IMG/VR virus record: IMGVR_UViG_3300009553_000006
Span: 1 to 44,478 of that record
DNA: 44,478 bases
Reading direction: 5' to 3' (one strand)
From: a virus
The notes beneath the pieces are model-generated. The model did not search any database. It had not been told where the DNA came from and saw only the letters and a list, made by a program, of their open reading frames with translations. This document shows, in pieces, positions 25,851 through 33,582 of this stretch. The position numbers and the translations under genes were made by a program. Within the stretch, counting starts at the first letter, position 1. Each line of letters begins with the position of its first letter.

Positions 25851-27961
25851 CCGCCACCTGGCAGGGCGACGAAGTTCCCCGGCGGCCCGGGCACGACCGG
25901 CGCGCCGGGAATGCCGCCCGGCGGAATCCCGCCACCCCCGCCAGCGGGGGGCGGTGGCGCGAGCGGCAGGCCCTGGCCCGGACTGGGCACCGGGTTGGGC
26001 GGCATACCGCCCGGACCAGGCATCGGCGGCGCACCCGGCGTGCCACCCGGCACCCCCGTCGCACCGACCCCGGCCATCTCCTCGGGACTGGGCGCGCCGG
26101 CCTTCTGCATGCGCTCGCTCTCGATCGTGCCGACCTTCTCCAGGATCTTCTGCTTGAGCAGCGTCTGGACCTCCTGCGAGTTCTTCATGTCGTGCAGCAG
26201 CCAACTCTTCTCGACCTCGTCCGGGTTGGCGCCAGCCTCTTCGACGGCATCCTCGTAGGTGATCAACTTCAACTGCATCTTTTCGCCGATCGCCCTGATC
26301 TTGATGATCTCGTTACTAGGCGTGCTGGGTTCGAGCCGCGCCTCGTAGCGATGCACGCCCTTGAGGTCGTCCGGGCCGAGGCCGAGCCAGGTCGCCTTGG
26401 TCTGGCCGCCGATGGTCTTCTTACCCTTCTTGGCCTCGATCTCGCCCCACGCGTAGACCTTCTCGCCGATCCGCCGCTCGATCAGCCACGACTCGAAGCC
26501 GATGCGGTCGCCCAGCGCGACCTGGGCGTTGCTGACAATCGGATCCCAGCCCAGTCGCGCGAGGTACGCGGCCTGGTTGAGTGCGTAACCGGACTGGTCG
26601 CTGGCCACGACGCCCTGGATGACGCTCGGCAGCGCCCACTCCAGCATGCCCTTGATGTTGTCGATGAGCTTGTCGCTATCGACGCCGCTCCTGGGCTGGT
26701 CGATGGGCGACACGTCGAACGGGTAGAGCTTGCCCGGCTCGATCTGCTCGGCCTTCTTGCCCTCGCGCCCGTCGTTGCCGTAGGGCGTCTGGGGTAGGCC
26801 GGGGATCGAGCCCGGCGGACTGGTCTTCTTGAACGCCGGGAAGCCGGTCATGTACGCCGCGTTGCCCTGCATGGTCAGCAGCGAATCGAGCAACGGGAAC
26901 AGCCGCAGAAAGCCGAACAAAATCGAGAGCCCCGCATGCTCGGGCAGTCGTGATGCGGTGGTGATGCCGAGCGCGTGGAAGTACGGCCCCCGCAGGGACT
27001 TCAGAATCGGGTCGCCGTAGGCGTGCTTGACGACCTTGCACAGCGTGCTCTGGCCGAGCTTGCCACTCCGGTTGCGCTGGTTCGGCCCGGCCAGCAGCAC
27101 GACCTGGCACTGGTGATCCCAGCCCTCGATGCACCTGAGCGTGCTGGTGCCGGCCGAGCGCATCAGGTGGCCCCACTCGGCCCTGGCCAACTCGGTCGCG
27201 CGCGGGTCCAAACCCGACCAGGTCTTCGGGTCGACCACGTCGCCGCTACTGTTCAGTCCTGCACCGAAGCGCTCCAGAGCTTCGAGGTACGGGATCTCCT
27301 TGATCTCGAACACGCTGGTCAGCCCGTTTTCGTTCTTCGAGTAGTAGAACGTCTCGGGCGGCACGTCGGTCGTCGCGATCGGGTAGGGCAGGCGGAGTTT
27401 GTAGTCCTCGGTCTTGCTGTGATACAGGCGGTCCTGGGCGTCCTGGTCGTAGTCCTGGCTGGCGAGTTCCTTCTCCAAGTCCTTGCTGGCCAGGGTGTAA
27501 TCGCTCCAGGCGGTCTTGGCTCGCTCGACGGTTTTCAGCACACCCTCGCCCTTGACCGCGAGCGACCACAAAAAGAGCCTGAGCAACTGGCGCTTGGCCT
27601 CCTGCTCCTGCCTCTTCCAGGACGCCTCGAAGAACTGCTCCCGCAAGGTCGAGTTCTGCTGATAGACGTCGCCGAAGCCGATCGGCTTGAACATCGTGCT
27701 CATCGGGTTGACCGAGAGCGCGGCGGTGACGGTCGTCGCGATGTGGATGGCGAGCGGGCTTCTGACCTCGATGGCGGTCTTCTTGTACGCCTCGGGCACC
27801 TCGACCGGCACGTTGCCGAACAGCACCGCGTCGATGTCCTCGTAGAGTTGGTCGCGGTCGCTGAAGTTGCTCTTGAGTTGCTCGGCCACTTCGAGCGCGC
27901 CGCGCTCCATCGCGTCGGCGGCCTTTGACCCCTGCTCGAACAGCACCCCGTTTTCGCTCAC
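25847..27961 (-). CDS. Portal protein
   Basis: This 704-aa protein begins with a helical region typical of portals (LYEDIDAVLFGNVPVEVPEAYKKTAIEVRSPLAIHIATTVTAALSVNP). A stem/wing-like middle follows (YPIATTDVPPETFYYSKNENGLTSVFEIKEIPYLEALERFG), then WALPSVIQGVVASDQSGYALNQAA and a long helix region IKIRAIGEKMQLKLITYEDAVEEAGANPDEVEKSWL. The last ~90 aa are a Pro/Gly-rich tail. It lies downstream of the large terminase, the usual order, and is of a size typical for podophage portals. Confidence 0.8.
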   Translation of the reverse strand: MSENGVLFEQGSKAADAMERGALEVAEQLKSNFSDRDQLYEDIDAVLFGNVPVEVPEAYKKTAIEVRSPLAIHIATTVTAALSVNPMSTMFKPIGFGDVYQQNSTLREQFFEASWKRQEQEAKRQLLRLFLWSLAVKGEGVLKTVERAKTAWSDYTLASKDLEKELASQDYDQDAQDRLYHSKTEDYKLRLPYPIATTDVPPETFYYSKNENGLTSVFEIKEIPYLEALERFGAGLNSSGDVVDPKTWSGLDPRATELARAEWGHLMRSAGTSTLRCIEGWDHQCQVVLLAGPNQRNRSGKLGQSTLCKVVKHAYGDPILKSLRGPYFHALGITTASRLPEHAGLSILFGFLRLFPLLDSLLTMQGNAAYMTGFPAFKKTSPPGSIPGLPQTPYGNDGREGKKAEQIEPGKLYPFDVSPIDQPRSGVDSDKLIDNIKGMLEWALPSVIQGVVASDQSGYALNQAAYLARLGWDPIVSNAQVALGDRIGFESWLIERRIGEKVYAWGEIEAKKGKKTIGGQTKATWLGLGPDDLKGVHRYEARLEPSTPSNEIIKIRAIGEKMQLKLITYEDAVEEAGANPDEVEKSWLLHDMKNSQEVQTLLKQKILEKVGTIESERMQKAGAPSPEEMAGVGATGVPGGTPGAPPMPGPGGMPPNPVPSPGQGLPLAPPPPAGGGGGIPPGGIPGAPVVPGPPGNFVALPGGG

Positions 27962-28179
27962 ACCGGATCCCTCGGCTCAAGCGGTTGGATGACGCCCGTG
28001 GGGTGGCTGCGCGCTTCGTGGTAGCGGCGACTCAGGCCGCAGTAGACGGTGTGGGTGTCGAGCACGAGCACGACGTGGTCACAGAAGTCGAGGCCGCTCG
28101 GCTCGAACGGATGGTCGGGCGGGGCGACCGGGGTGGGCATATCGACGCGGATCTGATAGGTCGGGTTGTCTGGGTTCAC
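27958..28179 (-). CDS. Small hypothetical protein between terminase and portal
   Basis: This 73-aa protein overlaps both neighbours (ATGA-type). It starts MNPDNPTYQIRVDMPTPV and contains GLDFCDHVVLVLDTHTVYCGLSRRYHEA. No recognised family. A single compact beta-hairpin and helix is likely. Confidence 0.55.
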   Translation of the reverse strand: MNPDNPTYQIRVDMPTPVAPPDHPFEPSGLDFCDHVVLVLDTHTVYCGLSRRYHEARSHPTGVIQPLEPRDPV

Positions 28180-28676
28180 CGCCGCTGCTCCGTCAGGTAG
28201 AGCGTGCTCGGCAGCGCCGCGTAGATCTGCGTGCCGGCCGGCCCGTACAGGCCGAAGCCGATCCGCCCGCTGCCCGGCTGCGAGGGCACGTAGTAGGTGC
28301 CACTGGCCATCATGCCGAAATTGTTTTCAGGCGCGTCCAATGCCCCGAGGGCCTGGTCCGGATTGGCGCCATTGAGCATGATCCCCCACACGATGCGCTG
28401 GCCCTTGGTCGGGCAGCCCAGGAAGACGTTGAACTCGATGCGCACCAGCCCGCCCTGGAAAGTGGCCGTGGCCTGGACCGGCGTCTCGGTCCACACGTTG
28501 CTCGTCGGCAGGGTATACGCGACCAGGCTGGCGTAACTGCCGACACGTTCCTGGACGGTGCCGGTCGGTAACTCGACCGGACCGCCCTTGATGACCAACT
28601 TGCCGTTGTGCGTCCACAGCCCGGCCGTCTGGCGCTCGCCGCCGAGTACCCGGTCCTCGACCCCGTGTGTGGTCAT
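28176..28676 (-). CDS. Beta-rich hypothetical virion protein
   Basis: The ATG at 28676 overlaps the terminase stop (ATGA) and gives a 166-aa product. The longer upstream frame is a proline/arginine-rich shadow. The protein is beta-rich (KLVIKGGPVELPTG, QATATFQGGLVRIEFNVFLG, GSGRIGFGLYGPAGTQIYAA) and looks like a jelly-roll or sandwich fold. Position after terL and before the portal is unusual for a decoration protein. Function unknown. Confidence 0.6.
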   Translation of the reverse strand: MTTHGVEDRVLGGERQTAGLWTHNGKLVIKGGPVELPTGTVQERVGSYASLVAYTLPTSNVWTETPVQATATFQGGLVRIEFNVFLGCPTKGQRIVWGIMLNGANPDQALGALDAPENNFGMMASGTYYVPSQPGSGRIGFGLYGPAGTQIYAALPSTLYLTEQRR

Positions 28677-29989
28677 CCCCAGCGGAAGTCCTCGGCCTGG
28701 TCCGGCTCGGGCGGCTGGGCCTCGGCGCACAAGCCGTACCTGAGCGCGTCGGCGGCGTGGTCCTCGGTCTTACCGCCGTGCAAGGTATCGGCCACGTCCT
28801 CGGGGTCGAGCGAGTCCATGACCAACGTGGGGAGCGTTCGCACGAGATTGGGCGCGCGGTCCTTCATGACTACCAGACGTGGCTCGCCCGAGTCGTGCGC
28901 GAGCGCTCGCCGCACAATCGCCCAGCCCTGCTTGCGCGAGTTCATGCCCGGCACAACCGGGCGGACCCCGAGCGCGGCGTAGACGGCGGCGATGCTGGGC
29001 CGTTGCTGCTCGGTCCTCAGGTTGAACATGGACGGATCGAGCACGCGCAGCACGAGGCCTTCGTCGCCGGTGCGCTCCAGGATGTGTTCGGCCTGCTGCT
29101 CGTCCCTGAGGCCCGAGCCGTAGCTCTCGCGGTAGACGACGACCTGCCGGGTCTCGGGCGAGCGGGCGAACCACAAGCAACAAAAGGGCGCCGAGAAGCC
29201 GTAGTCGACGGCGATCCACCTGGGCCACTCGGGCGGCACGTCGAACGGCGGCACGACGTGGACCAGCGGATCCCACTCCTGGAAGTACATGCCCTGCGCG
29301 GCAACCCACATACCGAGCCGCAGGCGCTGGTACTGGTAACCACGCAGCGAGTCGAGGGTGCCGATGTAGTCCTTGCCGAACTCGGTCTGCTGACCGTCGT
29401 CCTCGAACAAGAGCGGGTTATCCTCGTGTTTCGACTCGAACAGGGTGGTCTGGCCGTCGTTGCAGCGCTGCTTGAGCCAGTGGTCGGGATACGTCGGGTT
29501 GCAGTCGGCGATGAGTTGCTGGTAGCCGAGCACGCCGTTGCGCAAGCCCCTGAGCAGCATGCCCCAGTCGTCGGCGTCGAGTTCGGTCGCTTCCTGGACG
29601 TAGATCACGTCGAACTCGGTCGAGCCAACCTTCTCCGGGTCATCCAGCCCGGAGACCATGACCCGTGCGCCATTCGGGTAGCGGTACTCCTGATCCCCGT
29701 CGTGCCACCTGACCCCCGAGGGCATAGGCAACACGCGCTGCTCGAAGGTAACCATCGCCGACTGGGTGAGCGAGTGCCTGACCTTCCTGACAATGGCCGC
29801 CCGAATAGGCACCTGCATACAGATCAGGTTGAGTTTTTCCAGGCACGCGCGTGACTTCCCGGTGCCGGCCGGCCCAGCCAGCAGCACCTCCCGATCGGTG
29901 CACCTCATCAACTCCCTGGCCGCCCCCCGAGGACGGAAGACCTTTTCCGCCGGCGCCGCCGTGTCGCCCTTCTGTATCGTCAGCGGCAT
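28673..29989 (-). CDS. terL: Terminase large subunit
   Basis: This 438-aa packaging motor has Walker A GPAGTGKS at residues 39-46, a Walker B region FDVIYVQEATE at about 126-136, and the coupling segment ADCNPTYPDHW near 161. The C-terminal RNase H-like nuclease has WIAVDYG (Asp262), VLDPSMF (~320) and DHAADALRYG (~418). Length fits the family. The ATG at 29989 has no clear Shine-Dalgarno sequence and follows a >700-bp stretch from the small subunit that holds a gene on the other strand. Confidence 0.93.
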   Translation of the reverse strand: MPLTIQKGDTAAPAEKVFRPRGAARELMRCTDREVLLAGPAGTGKSRACLEKLNLICMQVPIRAAIVRKVRHSLTQSAMVTFEQRVLPMPSGVRWHDGDQEYRYPNGARVMVSGLDDPEKVGSTEFDVIYVQEATELDADDWGMLLRGLRNGVLGYQQLIADCNPTYPDHWLKQRCNDGQTTLFESKHEDNPLLFEDDGQQTEFGKDYIGTLDSLRGYQYQRLRLGMWVAAQGMYFQEWDPLVHVVPPFDVPPEWPRWIAVDYGFSAPFCCLWFARSPETRQVVVYRESYGSGLRDEQQAEHILERTGDEGLVLRVLDPSMFNLRTEQQRPSIAAVYAALGVRPVVPGMNSRKQGWAIVRRALAHDSGEPRLVVMKDRAPNLVRTLPTLVMDSLDPEDVADTLHGGKTEDHAADALRYGLCAEAQPPEPDQAEDFRWG

Positions 29990-30025
29990 AAGACACCATT
30001 TTTGGCCGGCCGGGCATGTTGTGAC

Positions 30026-30038
30026 TTGACAACGTCAA
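30026..30038. promoter_or_regulatory. TTGAC-N3-GTCAA palindrome, candidate promoter -35/operator
   Basis: TTGAC at 30026-30030 and GTCAA at 30034-30038 form a perfect hyphenated palindrome. TTGACA (30026-30031) is also a consensus -35 hexamer for rightward transcription; TATGGA at 30051 is only a weak -10 at a 19-bp spacing. It lies 44 bp before the small + strand gene at 30082 and 37 bp behind the terL start codon, so it could serve either direction. Confidence 0.4.
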
Positions 30039-30081
30039 AAGGCTTGGTCGTATGGATGGGAACCATCAGGAGGGCGGTCCC

Positions 30082-30336
30082 ATGATCAGGGGGGTGGCTG
30101 CGGCGCCGTCGAGCAGGGCAGACCAGATTCGGCTGCCGCTTGGCTTTCACCATCGCCCCGGCCGGCACGTGCGGTGCAACTTCTGCGGTCGCGAGTGGCA
30201 CATCCCGGAGGCCATGCGGACTCTGAGCCGGAACGCCCGAGCCGCGCTGCGCGAACACTGGTTCCTGTGCGCACCCCGCGCGATCAAACGCATGAGCATG
30301 CCACGTCGCCTGCGGCACTGGGTTCCGGTTTCCTGA
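30082..30336 (+). CDS. Small Zn-finger-like protein, + strand, between the terminase genes
   Basis: The ATG at 30082 follows a strong AGGAGGGCGG site. The 84-aa product is basic. It contains HVRCNFCGREWHIPE and, about 20 residues on, REHWFLC, giving a C-x2-C ... H-x3-C arrangement like a small zinc finger. It would be transcribed against the terminase operon. No other gene explains this 730-bp interval. It may be a DNA-binding regulator of the late operon; this is inference. Confidence 0.5.
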   Translation: MIRGVAAAPSSRADQIRLPLGFHHRPGRHVRCNFCGREWHIPEAMRTLSRNARAALREHWFLCAPRAIKRMSMPRRLRHWVPVS

Positions 30337-30721
30337 AATCCGAATCTCGTTTGGTGGGTTTCCCGCGATCTGACCTTTCGGGATTCCGGAAAACCGAAGT
30401 TCAAAAGTTGAGTTGCGCGGGAACTGAGCTATAGATATTTCGCGCACCCGGGCCGGCGGGGGATGGTGGTACCCGTGGGCGGCCCCGCGCGTGTGCCGTG
30501 GAACAGGCCCGCCTGCGCAGTCCTCTGACCGCCGGCAAGGCTCCCGACTCCCCACATAGACTCCCCTGGCCAGGCAGAGGGCCCTCACACGAGTAGGCTT
30601 CCGACACTGCTGCCCACAGTGCAGGGTGGTGTCCCGAGTCGGGCCGGGGTGCTCAACGCTCAACTTTCACGCTCTGGGCCCAGCCACTCGCGAGGCGTAG
30701 GGTTGTGCGTTGCGGGCCCTG
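30337..30721. other. Non-coding interval between the terminase genes (385 bp)
   Basis: No convincing gene is seen. A long minus-strand open frame here has shadow-like composition. An imperfect inverted repeat is present: GGTTTCCTGAAATCCGAA around 30327-30344 pairs with TTCGGGATTCCGGAAAACC around 30379-30397, partly over the end of the + strand gene. It could be a transcription-end structure. Because it adjoins the terminase genes, a packaging site is also possible but unproven. Confidence 0.4.
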
Positions 30722-31309
30722 TCACTGGCGTACGGCGCCTAGAACCTCTGCAGGATCGAAGCCTTGAATCGACTTGATGACCTGCGACACATTCAAGCCG
30801 ACGGTCTCTCTGTACTTGTCCGGCGCTCTAGCCCTGAGGAGCAAGGTCAGGAGAGCGTCTGAATACTCAAGTTTGGTGTCCTGGCCGACTGGCCGGCCGT
30901 GGTAATACGTCGTCCGCTTCTGGGACGTGCCCTGCACGCCACGTCGGAAGGCTTCGGCTTCGAGGACTTCGGTTGCCCTCGCTTCGGCTTGGTGGAATTG
31001 AAGGGCAAACTGCTCGTCATGCTCTAGCCACGAGTAGATTGTCTGCCGGCTTGCTATGCCGGCTTGCTCGCATGCCCAGCCGATGTTGCCCCGCTCAGCC
31101 ATCGCCTCTAAGAAGCGTTGGCGCTTCGACTTCCTGACCTTGGGAATGTTCGCGTCGCCACCGGTGTGCCAATGCTTGACCACCGGCAACGGCGTTGGTT
31201 CCGCCGGGGCCGGCTTGGGACGGACCGGTTTTAGGCCTCCCCCGGTTTGTCTTCGCGACGCCACCGCCGCCAGTCGATCCTCAACGCTCAGCGCGTCTTC
31301 CGATGCCAT
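30722..31309 (-). CDS. terS: Terminase small subunit
   Basis: ATG 31309 (behind GGGGTGA) gives 195 aa; a GTG at 31315 is also in frame. After a disordered P-rich start it has KVRKSKRQRFLEAMAERGNIGWACEQAGIASRQTIYSWL, a helix-turn-helix of the kind that small terminases use to bind the packaging site. FALQFHQAEARATEVLEAEAFRRGVQG follows, and then DALLTLLLRARAPDKYRE. This combination is a classic TerS signature. It is the first gene of the late operon; the large subunit is >730 bp downstream. Confidence 0.88.
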   Translation of the reverse strand: MASEDALSVEDRLAAVASRRQTGGGLKPVRPKPAPAEPTPLPVVKHWHTGGDANIPKVRKSKRQRFLEAMAERGNIGWACEQAGIASRQTIYSWLEHDEQFALQFHQAEARATEVLEAEAFRRGVQGTSQKRTTYYHGRPVGQDTKLEYSDALLTLLLRARAPDKYRETVGLNVSQVIKSIQGFDPAEVLGAVRQ

Positions 31310-31846
31310 TTTCACCCCGTTACAGGTTTGTGATATCGAGATTGACTGCGAGTCTCGCTGAGATTGGGCCGTCGGTCTATGCGCCGGCCGGGTCGGGATT
31401 GAACCATTGATTTATCTAAACCAATGGTCTATAACTCCTGTGTCGGTTCCGCAAGGGGCCAGGCACCTGAACAATCGCAGAACGCGGGAAGGCCCAGACA
31501 ACGCCGTGCCGGCCCTGCTACTCACCCGAGTGTCGAGACCTAGCGCTCTCCACTCGCACACTAGTAGCCGGGCACCGGGCGCAGTGCCAGACCAAACGGA
31601 CTCCGGACGGAGTGAACGGACTGGCCAGACGCAACACGAATCCGAATGGGAGATACGCCGTAGCAAGTAGACACAGTGCAAGCGCGCAACGTGACACCAG
31701 TCGCGACCGGCCAATGATCGGGCCGCCGTTCCATTTATGACGTATGCATTCTGACCAGAGCAGGTGAAAGAATCCGGGTGCTCTCGACGGAACACGGATA
31801 CAGAGTGGATAAACGAGCGGAACGCTAGACGTTGAGCGCATATGCA
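31310..31846. other. Divergent control region between late and ribozyme operons
   Basis: This is a 540-bp stretch with lower GC than its flanks. The late operon leaves leftward at 31309 and the ribozyme operon rightward at 31847. It holds the palindrome GCGAG-T-CTCGC (31348-31358) and the 26-nt hairpin at 31403-31428. Minus-strand frames here have no convincing composition. I could not pick out confident -35/-10 pairs in either direction. Confidence 0.5.
31403..31428 (-). promoter_or_regulatory. 11-bp hairpin in the terS leader
   Basis: On the minus strand the 26 nt fold as an 11-bp stem with one G-U pair and a four-base AGAT loop. The outer arms are ACCATTG and CAATGGT. It stands 94 bp before the terS start. 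No T-run follows, so it is not an intrinsic terminator; an operator or an RNA-level control hairpin is more likely. The adjacent GGTTCAATCCC resembles a tRNA T-arm, but no stem supports a tRNA. Confidence 0.5.
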
Positions 31847-31908
31847 CAGTCGAAACACCGGATCCGCCGGTGTCTGCCGGGAGTGGTCACCCGGCACTGA
31901 TGAGACTG
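31847..31908 (+). ncRNA. Type II hammerhead ribozyme 1
   Basis: The order CAGTC-GAAA ... GTC|T ... CTGATGA-GACTG is a hammerhead opened at stem II. Stem II is CAGTC/GACTG. Stem III is ACACCGG/CCGGTGT with loop ATCCG. The cleavage triplet GTC ends at 31874. Stem I is TGCCGGG/CCCGGCA with loop AGTGGTCA. All core bases (CUGAUGA, GAA, A-U at 15.1-16.1, C17) are present. Loop I TGGTCA is complementary to TGACCA at 31907-31912, a possible tertiary contact. It precedes the first gene of the operon by 22 nt. Confidence 0.9.
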
Positions 31909-31930
31909 ACCAAACGGAGAGAGATTCCTA

Positions 31931-32170
31931 ATGGAAAACCTGTTTTTCGTCAAGCCACTCGCGTTTGACACCACCACCGGCCCAGTATTCGACGATGCAG
32001 GCCGCGAGCTATTCGGCGTCTTTAGTTTCGAGGACGGTCCGGACGAGACGCCATATTGTTTCTTCAGCGGCGCGCGCTTCGAGGCCAACACTCAAGCGCG
32101 CGAGTGGAACGATACCATTGCGCGCGGCCAGACGGTCAGGCTACCCGGCGGAATCCTCCGCTACTTCTAA
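31931..32170 (+). CDS. Small hypothetical protein, ribozyme operon gene 1
   Basis: This 79-aa protein begins MENLFFVKPLAFDTTTGPVFDD behind GGAGAGAGATTCCTA. It is acidic and aromatic-rich, with VFSFEDGPDETPYCFFSGARFEANTQA and a basic C-terminal GGILRYF. Its TAA stop directly abuts hammerhead 2 with no gap. No known family is recognised. Confidence 0.7.
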   Translation: MENLFFVKPLAFDTTTGPVFDDAGRELFGVFSFEDGPDETPYCFFSGARFEANTQAREWNDTIARGQTVRLPGGILRYF

Positions 32171-32220
32171 GGTCGAAACGCTCCGGAGCGTCCACACGTA
32201 TGGCGTGTGCTGACGAGACC
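32171..32220 (+). ncRNA. Type II hammerhead ribozyme 2
   Basis: Stem II is GGTC/GACC. Stem III is ACGCT/AGCGT with loop CCGG. The cleavage triplet GTC ends at 32192. Stem I is CACACG/CGTGTG with loop TATGG. The core reads CTGACGA, allowed because position 7 of CUGANGA is variable; GAAA is intact. It is 50 nt, the most compact copy. It begins at the base after the stop codon of gene 1 and ends 30 nt before the next ATG. Confidence 0.9.
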
Positions 32221-32250
32221 GTACCTATCACACATTGGGGAGAGATACCA

Positions 32251-32562
32251 ATGAACAACATTCGAGTGATTACCAATAATGTGCCGCGCCCGGTGGTGGA
32301 CGCGTGGGAACTGACGCCGGCTGAGCGTGTCGAGTTCGATTACCTCGACTGGGCCGCGATTGAGGCCGGCTCCGATAGCGCCTCATTCTTCCGCTACCGT
32401 GGTCAGTTGTATGACCTAGGCGAGTTCATGCGCTGGTCAAGCGCGCCGGAGCCGGAACTACGCAAATGGGACGGCTACGCGTCCGATTCATTCTTTAGCG
32501 CTACGGTGGTGCGCTATGTCGACGATGGCGAGTCGGTTGTGGTCGGCACCGTCATTAGTTAG
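32251..32562 (+). CDS. Conserved-looking small phage/plasmid protein, ribozyme operon gene 2
   Basis: This 103-aa protein starts after GGGGAGAGATACCA. It contains RVITNNVPRPVVDAWELTPAERVEFDYLDW, then SASFFRYRGQLYDLGEFMRW, and later KWDGYASDSFFSATVVRYVDD. I recognise this pattern from small proteins of phages and plasmids of GC-rich bacteria, often among antirestriction-type accessory genes, but no activity is established to my knowledge. The TAG stop overlaps the first base of hammerhead 3. Confidence 0.7.
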   Translation: MNNIRVITNNVPRPVVDAWELTPAERVEFDYLDWAAIEAGSDSASFFRYRGQLYDLGEFMRWSSAPEPELRKWDGYASDSFFSATVVRYVDDGESVVVGTVIS

Positions 32563-32617
32563 GTCGAAACACTCCACTCCGGAGTGTCTGCAGGTATGTG
32601 CCTGCACTGATGAGACC
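32562..32617 (+). ncRNA. Type II hammerhead ribozyme 3
   Basis: Stem II is GGTC/GACC. Stem III is ACACTCC/GGAGTGT with loop ACTCC. The cleavage triplet GTC ends at 32588. Stem I is TGCAGG/CCTGCA with loop TATGTG. The core CTGATGA and GAAA are complete. Its first base is the last base of the stop codon of gene 2. Confidence 0.9.
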
Positions 32618-32652
32618 ATCAGCCACTACCAAACCATTGGGGAGAGATACCA

Positions 32653-32913
32653 ATGTCGAAGCACTACCACGTCATTAGCGGCCTGCAGGGTGGCTACATT
32701 CCGAATAGCAACGAACAATGGGGCACGCGTGCCGGCGCCGTCCGGGGTGCGCAACGTCACCTCGATGATTACCGCGACGCGGGCGAACGGATCATTGGCT
32801 CGGCTAAGGCCGGCGTCTGGCAGATGCGCGAATCCGAATCACTCCCCGGCACGTTCTGGGACTACATTGAAATCACCGGCCCGTGCTTCGACGATTGCGA
32901 GGAGTGGGACTAA
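32653..32913 (+). CDS. Small hypothetical protein, ribozyme operon gene 3
   Basis: This 86-aa protein follows GGGGAGAGATACCA. MSKHYHVISGLQGGYIPNSNE is followed by a charged middle part (RGAQRHLDDYRDAGERIIG) and an acidic end with CFDDCEEWD. The YHVISGLQGGYIPNSN-type start is seen in small phage and plasmid proteins of unknown role. Its TAA overlaps the next ATG by one base. Confidence 0.65.
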   Translation: MSKHYHVISGLQGGYIPNSNEQWGTRAGAVRGAQRHLDDYRDAGERIIGSAKAGVWQMRESESLPGTFWDYIEITGPCFDDCEEWD

Positions 32914-33206
32914 TGGCCAGGCCGGTCGACGCGAACGCGATTCCGTTCGAGCCGTTCGAGTATGAGATTGGTCCGCGCGTGGTCGGCGGCCGGTATCACT
33001 CTGGCTATTGGAATCAAGAGTACGAAGTCCTCGAAATTCGGACCAACGTGCCGGTATGGGGTTGGGAAATTTCGGTCCGTTGGCGTGGAGGACGCAACAT
33101 CACCCATCACTCCACGGCGTGGAATTACCGCCGCGACCGGGTGTTGAAGTCAAAAGCCCAGCCGGCGCTCTATTTCAAACCGGACACCATCCTACGCGGC
33201 GAGTAG
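32913..33206 (+). CDS. Small hypothetical protein, ribozyme operon gene 4
   Basis: This 97-aa protein starts in TAATG, coupled to gene 3. It is beta-rich (NQEYEVLEIRTNVPVWGWEISVRWRGGRNITHHSTAWN) and ends in a basic stretch. It could be a small SH3-like or antirestriction-type fold, but there is no decisive motif. It stops three bases before hammerhead 4. Confidence 0.65.
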   Translation: MARPVDANAIPFEPFEYEIGPRVVGGRYHSGYWNQEYEVLEIRTNVPVWGWEISVRWRGGRNITHHSTAWNYRRDRVLKSKAQPALYFKPDTILRGE

Positions 33207-33209
33207 CAA

Positions 33210-33261
33210 GGTCGAAACCGGGTCCGCCCGGTCTGCGCGTATGGCGCGCACTGATGAGACC
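33210..33261 (+). ncRNA. Type II hammerhead ribozyme 4
   Basis: Stem II is GGTC/GACC. Stem III is ACCGGG/CCCGGT with loop TCCG. The cleavage triplet GTC ends at 33233. Stem I is TGCGCG/CGCGCA with loop TATGG. The core CTGATGA and GAAA are complete. It lies between gene 4 (stop at 33206) and the ribosome-binding cassette of gene 5. Confidence 0.92.
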
Positions 33262-33294
33262 ATCAGCCACTATCAACATTGGGGAGAGATACCA

Positions 33295-33582
33295 ATGAAC
33301 ACCGTTATCAATGGCGTGACCATCACGCCGGCGCAATTGCGCTCACTCAAGCGTATGAGCACTGACGAATTGCTCGAAGCGGCTAATACGCTCGTGGGCG
33401 GCTATGGCGTGGAGTACATACGCCACCGCTCAGACACCATGCGCGAACGGCACGGCCTCGAATACGTCAACGTCGGCAGCACGTACGCCACCACGTTTGT
33501 GTGGGACCACCACCGTGAGCGGCTGGTCATCGGCTCGTGGGGTGACATCGTCGAGCGCGCCCCGGAAAGCCGGTACGCGTGA
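33295..33582 (+). CDS. Small hypothetical protein, ribozyme operon gene 5
   Basis: This 95-aa protein starts after GGGGAGAGATACCA. NGVTITPAQLRSLKRMSTDELLEAANTLVGGYGVEYIR looks like two short helices. A beta part follows (LEYVNVGSTYATTFVWDHHRERLVIGSWGD). The family is not recognised, though the VEYVNxGDTYxxTxxxD-like pattern is common in small accessory proteins. Its stop overlaps the next GTG start (GTGA). Confidence 0.65.
   Translation: MNTVINGVTITPAQLRSLKRMSTDELLEAANTLVGGYGVEYIRHRSDTMRERHGLEYVNVGSTYATTFVWDHHRERLVIGSWGDIVERAPESRYA

Noticed and set aside
29980-30663. Long minus-strand open frame between the terminase genes.
   Set aside because: Arg/Pro/Cys-rich shadow composition, no ribosome-binding site, and it overlaps the better-supported + strand Zn-finger gene.
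31380-31430. Possible tRNA on the minus strand (GGTTCAATCCC resembles a T-arm).
   Set aside because: The T-stem does not pair, the supposed anticodon stem has the wrong loop size, and there is no D-arm or acceptor pairing.
31412-31897. 161-codon minus-strand frame in the divergent control region.
   Set aside because: It covers hammerhead 1 in antisense, has no ribosome-binding site and no domain-like sequence.
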